NCBI GenBank assembly: GCA_937138495.1
Contig: CAKZPE010000087.1
Span: forward strand, 41,199-105,198
Length of the DNA stretch: 64,000 nt
DNA from: an uncultured Oceanospirillaceae bacterium
Lineage (GTDB): Bacteria; Pseudomonadota; Gammaproteobacteria; Pseudomonadales; Balneatricaceae
Direction of reading: 5' to 3'
Shown here piece by piece: positions 8,337 through 16,142 of the stretch. Numbering within the stretch: position 1 is the stretch's first letter; each line of letters opens with the position of its first letter. The position numbers and the translations under genes were made by a program. The notes under the pieces were generated by a model, which saw only the letters and a list, made by a program, of their open reading frames with translations, was not told the origin of the DNA and did not search any database.

Positions 8337-9101
8337 TCAACCTTCCTTCCGGTCGTTTTCTCCACAGCAGGGACACTGCGGATCGCGTTTTAACTTCAGA
8401 CTGCGCCACTCCATGTAACGCGCATCCAGTAACAGTAGCTTGCCTACCAGTGGAGTACCCACACTGGCCAGAACCTTCAACGCTTCCATTGCCTGGACAG
8501 AACCGATGATGCCCACCAATGGCGCCAGTACGCCGCTTTCAGAACAGGTCAGGTTTTCATCACTCCCCTCGCGGTATAAACACCGGTAACAGGGAGAATC
8601 TTCCTGGCGCGGATCAAACACCGCAACCTGTCCTTCAAGCCGGATGGCTGACCCGGAGACTAGTGGCTTTTTATGGGTTACACAAGCCTGATTGACACCA
8701 AAGCGGGTATCAAAATTGTCTGTGCAGTCCAGCACCAGATCAACTTTTTGCACCCACTTGCCCAGATCATCAGAGCTCAGACGCTGTTCAACCGTTTCAA
8801 CTTCAATATCAGGATTAATTGATGCCAGCGTTGCCGCTGCGGAGGCCACTTTAGCGTTCCCGATGTCTTCAGTACCGTGGGCAATCTGACGCTGTAAGTT
8901 AGTCAGTTCTACCTTGTCGTCATCGACCAGAATCAGCTTACCGACGCCCGCTGCCGCCAGATACATCGCCACCGGGCTGCCCAGACCACCCACGCCCAGC
9001 ACCAGTACGGTTGCATTCAGCCAGGCTTCCTGTCCGCCAATTTCCACTTCCGGCAACATAATCTGCCGGCTGTACCGCAATAATTGCGCATCATCTAACA
9101 T
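8337..9101 (-). CDS. moeB: Molybdopterin-synthase adenylyltransferase-like protein (MoeB/ThiF family)
   Basis: A 254-aa E1-like enzyme that adenylates the C-terminal glycine of a MoaD-type sulfur carrier for molybdopterin synthesis. It shows the N-terminal RYSRQIMLPEVEIGGQEAWL, the ATP-binding LVLGVGGLGSPVAMYLAAAG, the Asp/Arg/Gln residues in VDDDKVELTNLQRQI, and DCTDNFDTR. There are two zinc CxxC pairs (CYRC and CPCC) and TCSESGVLAPLVGIIGS. A ThiF-like role cannot be excluded, but position after prmC is the usual place of moeB in gammaproteobacteria. A molybdopterin enzyme is encoded 4 kb away. Confidence 0.9.
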   Translation of the reverse strand: MLDDAQLLRYSRQIMLPEVEIGGQEAWLNATVLVLGVGGLGSPVAMYLAAAGVGKLILVDDDKVELTNLQRQIAHGTEDIGNAKVASAAATLASINPDIEVETVEQRLSSDDLGKWVQKVDLVLDCTDNFDTRFGVNQACVTHKKPLVSGSAIRLEGQVAVFDPRQEDSPCYRCLYREGSDENLTCSESGVLAPLVGIIGSVQAMEALKVLASVGTPLVGKLLLLDARYMEWRSLKLKRDPQCPCCGENDRKEG

Positions 9102-9118
9102 CAGAATCCTCTACGCCG

Positions 9119-9958
9119 CTATAAGACCAACCGCTTACGTCCCCAGGTCATCCGGTCATTGCCGGCCAGATCCTGTGCGGACGCCACTTGTGAATATCCC
9201 TGCTCCCGCAGGATGTGCTGCACGGCGACCGCCTGATCATACCCGTGCTCAAACAACAGCCAGCCTTCGTTATATAACTGTTCCCAGGCCTGTGCAGAAA
9301 TGGTTCTGATATCTGCCAGACCGTGATCATCTGCCACCAGGGCTGAGCGGGGCTCAAAACGGACATCCCCCTGCACCAGATGCGGATCTTCAGGATCGAT
9401 ATAAGGCGGATTACTCACCACCATATGCAAACCTTCTGATACTGGCTCCAGCCAGCTGCCCTGTAGCACGGTAATATTACTAAGACCCAGTGAGCGGCGG
9501 TTCTGTTCCGCTAATTCTGCGGCCTCTGCTACAAAATCCACTGCAAACACCTGCCAGACAGGCCGCTCAGTGGCCAGCGCCAGTGCAATTGCACCGGTAC
9601 CTGTTCCAAGGTCAGCAACCTTTGCAGGCCCTGCCGGAAGCAGTTCCAGTGCTTTTTCAACCACACACTCGGTATCCGGCCGGGGAATCAGCGTACTGGC
9701 GTTCACCGCCAGATCAAAACTCCAGAAACTCCACTGGCCCAGTATATGCGCCACCGGTTCGCCATTGATGCGCCTTTGCAGCAAAGCTTCATACTGCACC
9801 TGCTGATCAGCCGTTAATACAGCATCAGGGTGCATCATCAGATAGGTTCGGGATTTATCAATTACATGACATAACAACAGTTCAACATCCAGTCGCGCTG
9901 ATTCGCTCAGCGCATCCAGATCATCACTGCGTTGTAATGCCTGTCGGATATCAGGCAT
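9119..9958 (-). CDS. prmC: Peptide chain release factor glutamine methyltransferase
   Basis: PrmC (HemK), 279 aa, uses SAM to methylate the glutamine of the GGQ motif in release factors RF1 and RF2. The N-terminal helical domain (about 1-80) is followed by the class I methyltransferase fold: VADLGTGTGAIALALA binds SAM and VVSNPPYIDPEDPHL holds the NPPY catalytic motif. Its ATG shares one base with the TGA of prfA, so translation is coupled to its substrate protein. Confidence 0.97.
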   Translation of the reverse strand: MPDIRQALQRSDDLDALSESARLDVELLLCHVIDKSRTYLMMHPDAVLTADQQVQYEALLQRRINGEPVAHILGQWSFWSFDLAVNASTLIPRPDTECVVEKALELLPAGPAKVADLGTGTGAIALALATERPVWQVFAVDFVAEAAELAEQNRRSLGLSNITVLQGSWLEPVSEGLHMVVSNPPYIDPEDPHLVQGDVRFEPRSALVADDHGLADIRTISAQAWEQLYNEGWLLFEHGYDQAVAVQHILREQGYSQVASAQDLAGNDRMTWGRKRLVL

Positions 9959-11046
9959 CAGTGTTCAGCAGACAGAGCGCCCAGCTGTTCCGCCTGATAC
10001 TCATTGACCAGCGGATCAACCACCTGCCCCAAAGCACCTTCCATCACCTCTGACAACTTATACAGTGTCAGGTTAATACGGTGATCGGTCACCCGGCCCT
10101 GTGGATAGTTATAGGTACGGATTCGCTCTGAACGGTCACCGCTGCCTACCAGACTTTTACGGGTGCTGGCCTGTTCTGCAGCATGCCGTTCCTGCTCCGC
10201 CGCCTGCAGTCGGGACGCCAGCAGTGACATCGCCTTGGCACGGTTCTTATGCTGGGAACGTTCTTCCTGACACTCAACCACCACTCCGGTAGGAATGTGC
10301 GTCAGACGGATTGCAGAATCCGTTTTGTTAACGTGCTGACCACCGGCCCCGGATGCCCGGAAGGTATCTACCCGTAAATCAGCCTTGTTGATTTCAATGG
10401 CATCCGCCTCATCCATCTCCGCCATAATCGCTACGGTGCAGGCAGACGTATGAATACGGCCCTGCGACTCGGTCTCAGGCACACGTTGTACCCGGTGAGC
10501 ACCGGACTCAAACTTCAGACGGGAATACACGTCTTTGCCAATGATCCGCGTAATAATCTCTTTGTAGCCGCCGTGCTCGCCCTCGTTAGCGCTGACCACT
10601 TCGACCTTCCAGCCCTGGGTTTCTGCAAACCGGGAATACATACGGAATAAATCGCCGGAGAATATGGCCGCTTCATCGCCACCGGTACCGGCACGGACTT
10701 CCAGAAACACGTTACGGGCATCATTAGGATCTTTAGGCAACAGCAGGATCTGCAACTGGCCTTCCAGCTCTTCAATCTGCTGCTTAGCTCCGGCCACTTC
10801 TTCTTTGGCCATTTCCCGCATATCAGGATCAGAATCATCCTGCATCAGCAGCGCTTCTTCCAGATCACCCTGTGCACTCTGATACGCCTGAAAACACTGC
10901 ACAACCGGTTCAATCTCCGCATACTCCATTGAATAGGCACGGAACTGATCCTGGTTACCGATAACCCCTGCATCACCCAGCAGGGCCGCGAGCTCTTCAT
11001 AGCGATCGGCCAGTGTTTCCAGTTTGGTTAAAATTGACGCTTTCAT
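9958..11046 (-). CDS. prfA: Peptide chain release factor 1
   Basis: RF1, 362 aa, terminates translation at UAA and UAG. The GGQ motif in RASGAGGQHVNKTDSAIRL enters the peptidyl-transferase centre, and its Gln is the PrmC target. The stop-codon recognition tripeptide PxT appears as P-E-T in HRVQRVPETESQGRIHTSAC; E. coli has P-A-T here. Domain order and length are standard. It starts 2 bp after the hemA stop. Confidence 0.98.
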   Translation of the reverse strand: MKASILTKLETLADRYEELAALLGDAGVIGNQDQFRAYSMEYAEIEPVVQCFQAYQSAQGDLEEALLMQDDSDPDMREMAKEEVAGAKQQIEELEGQLQILLLPKDPNDARNVFLEVRAGTGGDEAAIFSGDLFRMYSRFAETQGWKVEVVSANEGEHGGYKEIITRIIGKDVYSRLKFESGAHRVQRVPETESQGRIHTSACTVAIMAEMDEADAIEINKADLRVDTFRASGAGGQHVNKTDSAIRLTHIPTGVVVECQEERSQHKNRAKAMSLLASRLQAAEQERHAAEQASTRKSLVGSGDRSERIRTYNYPQGRVTDHRINLTLYKLSEVMEGALGQVVDPLVNEYQAEQLGALSAEH

Positions 11047-11048
11047 TA

Positions 11049-12317
11049 TTAATCTTCTTGTCGTTGTTCTTCCAGCTGAAATAACTGCTGGGCAATATCA
11101 AGCATTTCTGTCCGCCCTTCAGCGCTCGCCTGACGCAGCTGAACCGTTGGGTGGTGTATTAACTTATTCGTCAGGCCCCGGGCCAGATTGGCCAGTACCG
11201 TCTCAGCATCTTTACCGTTTGATAACTGCTTCATCGCCTTATCAAGTTCCTGCTGACGCAGTTTATCTGCCTGATTACGCACGGCCATCACCGTACCGAC
11301 GGCTTCAAGTGAACGCAGCTGACGCATAAACTCAGTTGCACCCACAGCCACCATTGCCTCGGCTTCACGTGCTGCAGATTCGCGGCTGCGGACATTCTCT
11401 TCAATCACTTCCCGCAGATCATCAACCGTATAAAGATATACGTCGTCCAGCTCTGAAACCTGAGGTTCAATATCCCGCGGCACGGCGATATCTACCATAA
11501 AGATAGGCCGGTGCTTACGCTTTTTCAGAGCCGCTTCAACAGCCCCCTTACCAAGAATCGGTAACTGGCTGGCGGTGGAGGCAATCACAATGTCCGCATC
11601 TTCCAGTGCTTCAGGAATATCTCCCAAAAGAATGGCTTTAGCATTAAAGCTTTCGGCCAGCGTTTCTGCACGCACCAGCGTCCGGTTAGCAACAGTCATG
11701 TCATTCACACCAGCTTCTTTCAGATGCCGGGCCACCAGTTCAATGGTTTCCCCTGCGCCGATCAGTAACGCCTTACTGGTGCTTAAATCTGCAAAAATAT
11801 GTTGCGCAAGGCTTACCGAGGCATACGCAACAGACACCGGGTTTTCACCTATCGCGGTATCCGTCCGGACTCTTTTGGCTACGGAGAAGGTTTGCTGGAA
11901 CAGGCGGGACAGCTCAGCCCCGACAACCCCCACTTCCTGAGAAACTGCATAAGCAGATTTCAGCTGTCCGAGAATTTGCGGCTCGCCCAAGACCAGAGAA
12001 TCCAGGCCACTGGCAACCCGCATCATATGCTGTGCAGCATCCTGATCCCAGTGAGCATAGCTAGCCTGTTGCAGTTCGTCTGCGTCCAGTTGATGGTAAT
12101 CACCCAGCCATTCAAGCAAGGCGCGTGTCCCCTCAAGCTGCGTCGAGCAATACAGTTCAGTCCGGTTACAGGTCGACAGAATGACAGCTTCACGAAGCTT
12201 TGCAACGTCACAGGCCTGAGCCAGTGCGTCAGCCATCTGCTCCGGAGCAAAAGCGACTTTTTCCCGAACTGCGACAGAAGCTGTCTTATGATTTATTCCC
12301 AGCGCCAACAATGCCAT
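11049..12317 (-). CDS. hemA: Glutamyl-tRNA reductase
   Basis: HemA reduces glutamyl-tRNA(Glu) to glutamate-1-semialdehyde, the first step of C5-pathway haem synthesis. The catalytic Cys is in ILSTCNRTELYC near residue 50, FLVLGEPQILGQ-type sequence (SLVLGEPQILGQ) follows, and the NADPH domain shows LLIGAGETIELVARHL and VANRTLVRAETL. The C-terminal dimerisation helices are complete. The frame extends five codons upstream to a GTG, but the ATG at 12317 (MALLALGINHKTA) aligns with the start of other HemA proteins. It is the first gene of the hemA-prfA-prmC-moeB operon. Confidence 0.97.
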   Translation of the reverse strand: MALLALGINHKTASVAVREKVAFAPEQMADALAQACDVAKLREAVILSTCNRTELYCSTQLEGTRALLEWLGDYHQLDADELQQASYAHWDQDAAQHMMRVASGLDSLVLGEPQILGQLKSAYAVSQEVGVVGAELSRLFQQTFSVAKRVRTDTAIGENPVSVAYASVSLAQHIFADLSTSKALLIGAGETIELVARHLKEAGVNDMTVANRTLVRAETLAESFNAKAILLGDIPEALEDADIVIASTASQLPILGKGAVEAALKKRKHRPIFMVDIAVPRDIEPQVSELDDVYLYTVDDLREVIEENVRSRESAAREAEAMVAVGATEFMRQLRSLEAVGTVMAVRNQADKLRQQELDKAMKQLSNGKDAETVLANLARGLTNKLIHHPTVQLRQASAEGRTEMLDIAQQLFQLEEQRQED

Positions 12318-12673
12318 GGAGGTAAACGCCACCCCTGTTTAAGATCGATATGAAGCAATATTTACAGCTTGCAGACATAGCCGCCTGAGCAAATAAGCGC
12401 GTCATAATACACCTTATTGTTTAAAAGGTTAAAAGCCTAACAACAAACAAGAAGATTTTTCTTGATCTGAGTGCAACCCTTGCACAAGTTTTGTGGTCTA
12501 CTAAGCAGAAATGCACCGTATAGAAAGAGTCACAGACATGACAACTCAGTCAGGATTCATCTATAGTGAGCACAATAAACGGACTCTGCAAAACGTGTCG
12601 ATAAGCCCCGCGTGCTGTACCGGATGCTTACCAGGGACTCCACAGACACATATCAGTAAGGCAACTATATATA
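12318..12673. promoter_or_regulatory. Divergent promoter region between hemA and the TPR lipoprotein gene
   Basis: About 350 bp without a convincing gene; it must hold the promoters of both flanking genes. The clearest structure is an inverted repeat, GTGCAA-CCC-TTGCAC (12471-12485), in an otherwise AT-rich stretch, which could be an operator. No specific regulator can be named. Confidence 0.45.
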
Positions 12674-14473
12674 GTGAATACACAATTCAAAACCAGGTTT
12701 CTTCCATACCGCCTGGCGGTGTCACAACTATCCGGCGCGGTACTGCGCTCCCTGCCCGGCAGAACTGCCGGCGCCATAGCACTTGCCGGCCTGCTGATCA
12801 GTGGCTGTGCACAACAACCCCCGCAGCCTGACAATCTGTCGCAGAGTCGCCAGATAAACCTGAAGGCTGTTGAGTACACCCCCGGCAAGCTGAACCGGGA
12901 AACCCTCTACGACCTGATTATCGCTGAACTGGCCGGGCAGGAAGAACAGTTTGAACTGTCACTGGCCAACTACATACGTCAGTCCCGGCTCACCAAAGAC
13001 CCGGCAATCGCCAAACGCGCCACCTATATTGCCCAGTATATGAACCAGCCCAGGCGCGTACTGGAAGCAGCCACCCTGTGGCAGGAAGCGGAACCGGACA
13101 ACGCTGAGCCTTACCAGATTGCCGCCAGCATTCTGCTGCAACAGGGCGATTTCGACCATGCCCTGCCGTTACTGAATAAAGCACTGGACCACAGTAACCC
13201 ACAGACGCTGCAAATGATTGCCAACAGTTCCGGTAAACTCAGTGAAGACGAACGTCAGGCGTATATTGATGTTCTCAGCACAAAAAAAACTGATACAGCC
13301 AATGCCACTCTGCTAACAACACTGGGCATTCTGTATAAAAGCAACCAACAGCCTGAAGACGCAGAAAAAGCATTCAACCGTGCAATTAAGCTGTCCCCAA
13401 AACATCACGGCGCATTATTTCAGAAAGCTGAATTACTGCGTACTCAGGGGAAGATAAAAGAAGCGCTGGCCTTACTGAAAGATATTGTCGAAGCCAAACA
13501 ACCGGAACAGCAACTGCGTACTCTGTACATCCAGCTACTGTTCCAGGATGGCCAGGATAAAAAAGCCGTTGATCAGGCCAATCTGTTACTGGAACTGCGC
13601 CGGGCAGAACCTCAGCTGGGCTTTTATCTGGCCTTGCTGATGCTGGAAAAAGATCTGATTGAAGACAGCGAATCAGTTTTCAAAAAAATCCTTGAGCGCT
13701 ACCCGCAGAACACAACCCCGTACTACTATCTGGGGCTGATCGAACTGCAACGTGAAAACGATGAACAGGCGCTGGAATATTTTACGAAGGTTAAAGACCC
13801 TAATAACCTGTTACCGGCACTGAGCCGGATATCCGACCTGCTAGATAACGCAGACAAGCGTGTACAGTTTCAGACAATCATGCGTGAAGCCCGCAACACC
13901 ACCCCGGAACGGGCCGTACAGATATTCATCATTGAAGCTGAATGGCTGGACCTGCACGATTACAAAGATGCTGCCATCAATTTGCTGGACGAAGCCCTGC
14001 AGCGGGACGCTGAAGATATCGCCCTGCTCTACGCCCGCGCCATGATGATGTCTCCACAGGATTTCAAACTGATGGAACAAGATCTGCGTAAGGTGCTTGA
14101 GCTGGACCCGGAAAACAGCATGGCAATGAACGCTCTGGGTTACACTCTGACCCTGTATACCGACCGCTATGATGAAGCACTTGAACTGATCAGACAGGCG
14201 CTGAAAATCACCCCTGATGACGCCGCAGTGCTCGATAGTATGGGCTGGATTCTGTATAAGCTAAACCGTAATGAAGAAGCGCTTCCCTTCCTCGAGCGGG
14301 CTTACAAAATGTTCCCGGATGCCGAAGTCGCCGGCCACCTGATACAGGTGTATTTTGCCCAGGGCCAGGTTGCTGAAGCTATGAGTTTGCTGGAAAAAAG
14401 TCAGGCTGAACACCCGGATAACCTGTACATTATCGAAGCGGCTGAAGCCATCGGTAAGACGGCCGCAAACTGA
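12674..14473 (+). CDS. TPR-repeat outer-membrane lipoprotein
   Basis: A 599-aa predicted lipoprotein. The hydrophobic segment AIALAGLLISGCAQQPPQ carries a lipobox (L-I-S-G-C) with the Cys near residue 40, so the mature protein is anchored at a membrane facing the periplasm. The rest is tetratricopeptide repeats, for example LGILYKSNQQPEDAEKAFNR, ALGYTLTLYTDRYDEALELI and DSMGWILYKLNRNEEALPFL. The start codon is GTG at 12674. A TPR protein upstream of lolB and divergent from hemA is a conserved gammaproteobacterial arrangement, which points to an envelope-assembly role. That role is inference. Confidence 0.9.
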   Translation: MNTQFKTRFLPYRLAVSQLSGAVLRSLPGRTAGAIALAGLLISGCAQQPPQPDNLSQSRQINLKAVEYTPGKLNRETLYDLIIAELAGQEEQFELSLANYIRQSRLTKDPAIAKRATYIAQYMNQPRRVLEAATLWQEAEPDNAEPYQIAASILLQQGDFDHALPLLNKALDHSNPQTLQMIANSSGKLSEDERQAYIDVLSTKKTDTANATLLTTLGILYKSNQQPEDAEKAFNRAIKLSPKHHGALFQKAELLRTQGKIKEALALLKDIVEAKQPEQQLRTLYIQLLFQDGQDKKAVDQANLLLELRRAEPQLGFYLALLMLEKDLIEDSESVFKKILERYPQNTTPYYYLGLIELQRENDEQALEYFTKVKDPNNLLPALSRISDLLDNADKRVQFQTIMREARNTTPERAVQIFIIEAEWLDLHDYKDAAINLLDEALQRDAEDIALLYARAMMMSPQDFKLMEQDLRKVLELDPENSMAMNALGYTLTLYTDRYDEALELIRQALKITPDDAAVLDSMGWILYKLNRNEEALPFLERAYKMFPDAEVAGHLIQVYFAQGQVAEAMSLLEKSQAEHPDNLYIIEAAEAIGKTAAN

Positions 14474-14490
14474 CACATACCCACTATGTA

Positions 14491-14516
14491 AGCCCGGGAC
14501 TCACCCGGGCTTTTTT
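14491..14516 (+). terminator. Rho-independent terminator after the TPR gene
   Basis: Perfect 8-bp stem AGCCCGGG / CCCGGGCT, loop ACTCA, then six T. It lies 15 bp before lolB, so lolB must rely on read-through or a promoter inside the TPR gene. Confidence 0.9.
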
Positions 14517-14531
14517 CAGAGACAATAGCCA

Positions 14532-15137
14532 ATGCTACACCGCGCTTTTCTGACTGTATTAATGGCGGTTACCTTATCCGCCTGTTCATCCCTGACCTCC
14601 GAACCGGAACCGGCTCCCGATGCAAACACAAGCTGGGAAGCACACCTCGCCCGGTTACAAACAATCAATACCTGGGAAGTAACCGGCAAAGCCGGCATCC
14701 GGGACAGCAAGACCCGGCACAGTGCCAGCCTTGCCTGGCAACAGCAGGAAGAGTTTTTTAACATTGAACTGACCGGACCGCTGGGTCAGGGAGGCGCCCG
14801 TATCAGTGGCAGCCCCCGGGGAATTGAAATTCACGCCGCCGGTGAAGCCCCTATTTATTCCAATATGCCCGAAGCACTGATGGAAGAACGTCTGGGCTGG
14901 CGTTTTCCACTGAATAATCTGCCTTACTGGATGAAAGGCCAGCCAGCACCTGACAGCGAATATACACCGGTTTTTGACACCAACCGGCTCAAAACCCTGC
15001 AACAAAATAACTGGCAGATTAACTACTTACGCTACACCTCACAGGATGGCATTCCACTGCCGGTCAAAATCGTCCTGAATCAGGGCAATCTGCGGATTAC
15101 CCTTATTGCTAAAGAGTGGCAGATCGGGGCACGATAA
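14532..15137 (+). CDS. lolB: Outer-membrane lipoprotein receptor LolB
   Basis: LolB takes lipoproteins from periplasmic LolA and inserts them in the inner leaflet of the outer membrane. The 201-aa product starts with a lipoprotein signal, FLTVLMAVTLSACSSLTSEP, with lipobox L-S-A-C. Family features are WEVTGKAGIRDSKTRHSASL, NIELTGPLGQGGARISGSPR and LPYWMKGQPAPDSEY. The protein is of standard length. In most relatives ispE follows lolB directly. Here tRNA-Gln follows instead and ispE is not in the window. Confidence 0.95.
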   Translation: MLHRAFLTVLMAVTLSACSSLTSEPEPAPDANTSWEAHLARLQTINTWEVTGKAGIRDSKTRHSASLAWQQQEEFFNIELTGPLGQGGARISGSPRGIEIHAAGEAPIYSNMPEALMEERLGWRFPLNNLPYWMKGQPAPDSEYTPVFDTNRLKTLQQNNWQINYLRYTSQDGIPLPVKIVLNQGNLRITLIAKEWQIGAR

Positions 15138-15151
15138 CCCCCGGTTTTGCA

Positions 15152-15180
15152 TTGACTTTGCAACACGCTTCCTAGAAAAT
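15152..15180 (+). promoter_or_regulatory. Promoter of tRNA-Gln
   Basis: A good -35 TTGACT (15152-15157) is followed by an A-rich -10 region, TAGAAAAT at 15173-15180, with 15-17 bp spacing depending on register. A GC-rich stretch (GTGCGCC) follows, like the discriminator of growth-rate-controlled stable-RNA promoters. The tRNA begins about 40 bp downstream. Confidence 0.6.
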
Positions 15181-15221
15181 GTGCGCCGTTATTCAGGCCT
15201 GGTTCCTGTAAGGGTTAATGT

Positions 15222-15296
15222 TGGGATATCGCCAAGCGGTAAGGCAACGGGTTTTGATCCCGTCATGCGGAGGTTCGAATCCTCCTATCCCAGCCA
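15222..15296 (+). tRNA. tRNA-Gln (anticodon UUG)
   Basis: A complete 75-nt cloverleaf including encoded CCA. The acceptor stem pairs TGGGATA with TATCCCA. The D-arm contains GCCAAGCGGTAAGGC. The anticodon stem ACGGG / CCCGT encloses loop TTTTGAT with anticodon TTG at 15254-15256. The T-arm is GGAGG-TTCGAAT-CCTCC. It is the intact founder next to the degenerate array at 15321-15783. Confidence 0.97.
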
Positions 15297-15320
15297 TCTT
15301 CTCCTTTAAAAAAAGCTACT

Positions 15321-15783
15321 GGTTTTGATCACTCCCGTTATATTGGCGGAGGTTCGAATCTTCCTATCTCAGCCACCTTTCTCCTTTAAAAAAAGCTACT
15401 GGTTTTGATCACTCCCGTTATATTGGCGGAGGTTCGAATCCTCCTATCTCAGCCACCTTTCTCTTTTAAAAAAGCTACTGGTTTTGATCACTCCCGATAT
15501 AATGGCGGAGATTCGAATCCTCCTATCCCAGCCATCTTTTATTTACTTTAAAAAGCCCCCGGTTTTGATCACTCCCGTTATATTGGCGGAAGTTCGAATC
15601 CTCCTATCCCAGCCATATTTTATTTACTTTAAAAAGCCCCCGGTTTTGATCACTCCCGATATATTGGCGGAGGTTCAAATCTTCCTATCCCAGCCATCTC
15701 TTCTTCTACATTTAAGCAACCGGTTTTGGTCGCTCCCGTTTTAGTGACTGAGATTCGAACCCTACAGGGCAGACTATCCCGCC
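15321..15783 (+). repeat. Tandem array of six partial tRNA-Gln 3' copies, about 80-bp period
   Basis: Units start at 15321, 15401, 15480, 15561, 15642 and 15722, so the period is 79-81 bp. The first five copies are about 55 bp long and contain GGTTTTGATC (the anticodon region of the adjacent tRNA), a replaced variable region (ACTCCCGTTATATTGGC or close), the T-arm around TTCGAATC and the 3' acceptor strand with CCA. They are followed by a 25-bp spacer of the type CTTTCTCCTTTAAAAAAAGC. The sixth copy is strongly decayed. The 5' half of the tRNA is absent from every copy, so none can form a cloverleaf. The short reading frames across the array only reflect its near-81-bp period and are not coding. 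Confidence 0.9.
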
Positions 15784-16142
15784 TTTATCAGGCTCATCTT
15801 AGCTTTACTTTCCAGTCTCTGAAGAAAAACTGTCGCCATATTCAAACAAAATCAGGGTATATAGCGGGCTTCAAACCGAATTTTTTTCATTCGCAAAGCA
15901 AAGATTCATGCGCCTGTTAATCAGCCATTCAAACGCTTACGTTCATTATTGCAACAGTCTCTTCAGGTACAGACGTTCCGTTTAGCCAAACAATCCTGTT
16001 ATGAAATCAGGAAAACCGTATGGTTTTCCGTTATTAAACAGAAAAGCCACTGACAGGCAAAACCAAACGGGCTACACTTGCCTGATAAGAAGATAAAAAA
16101 CAATAGAAATTCAACCCAAAAACGTAATACTGTGCCCAAAAT
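15784..16142. other. Non-coding region after the tRNA array
   Basis: About 360 bp without a supportable gene. The one clear structure is an inverted repeat, GGAAAACC-GTAT-GGTTTTCC (16010-16029), with an 8-bp stem but no strong T-run. It may be a weak terminator or part of the leader of the FimX-like gene that starts at 16143. Confidence 0.5.

Noticed and set aside
12511..12831. A 106-aa plus-strand frame before the TPR gene
   Set aside because: It overlaps the start of the lipoprotein gene in another frame and has Cys/Pro/Thr-rich composition unlike a protein. The lipobox frame is the real one.
15484..15744. An 86-aa frame with an internal 27-residue repeat in the tRNA array
   Set aside because: It exists because the repeat period is about 81 bp, a multiple of three. 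The sequence is explained by the tRNA-derived units, and there is no ribosome site.
15321..15783. CRISPR array
   Set aside because: Regular repeats of 80 bp were checked, but the intervals are near-identical rather than unique and the repeats are tRNA-Gln 3' copies. No cas genes are nearby.
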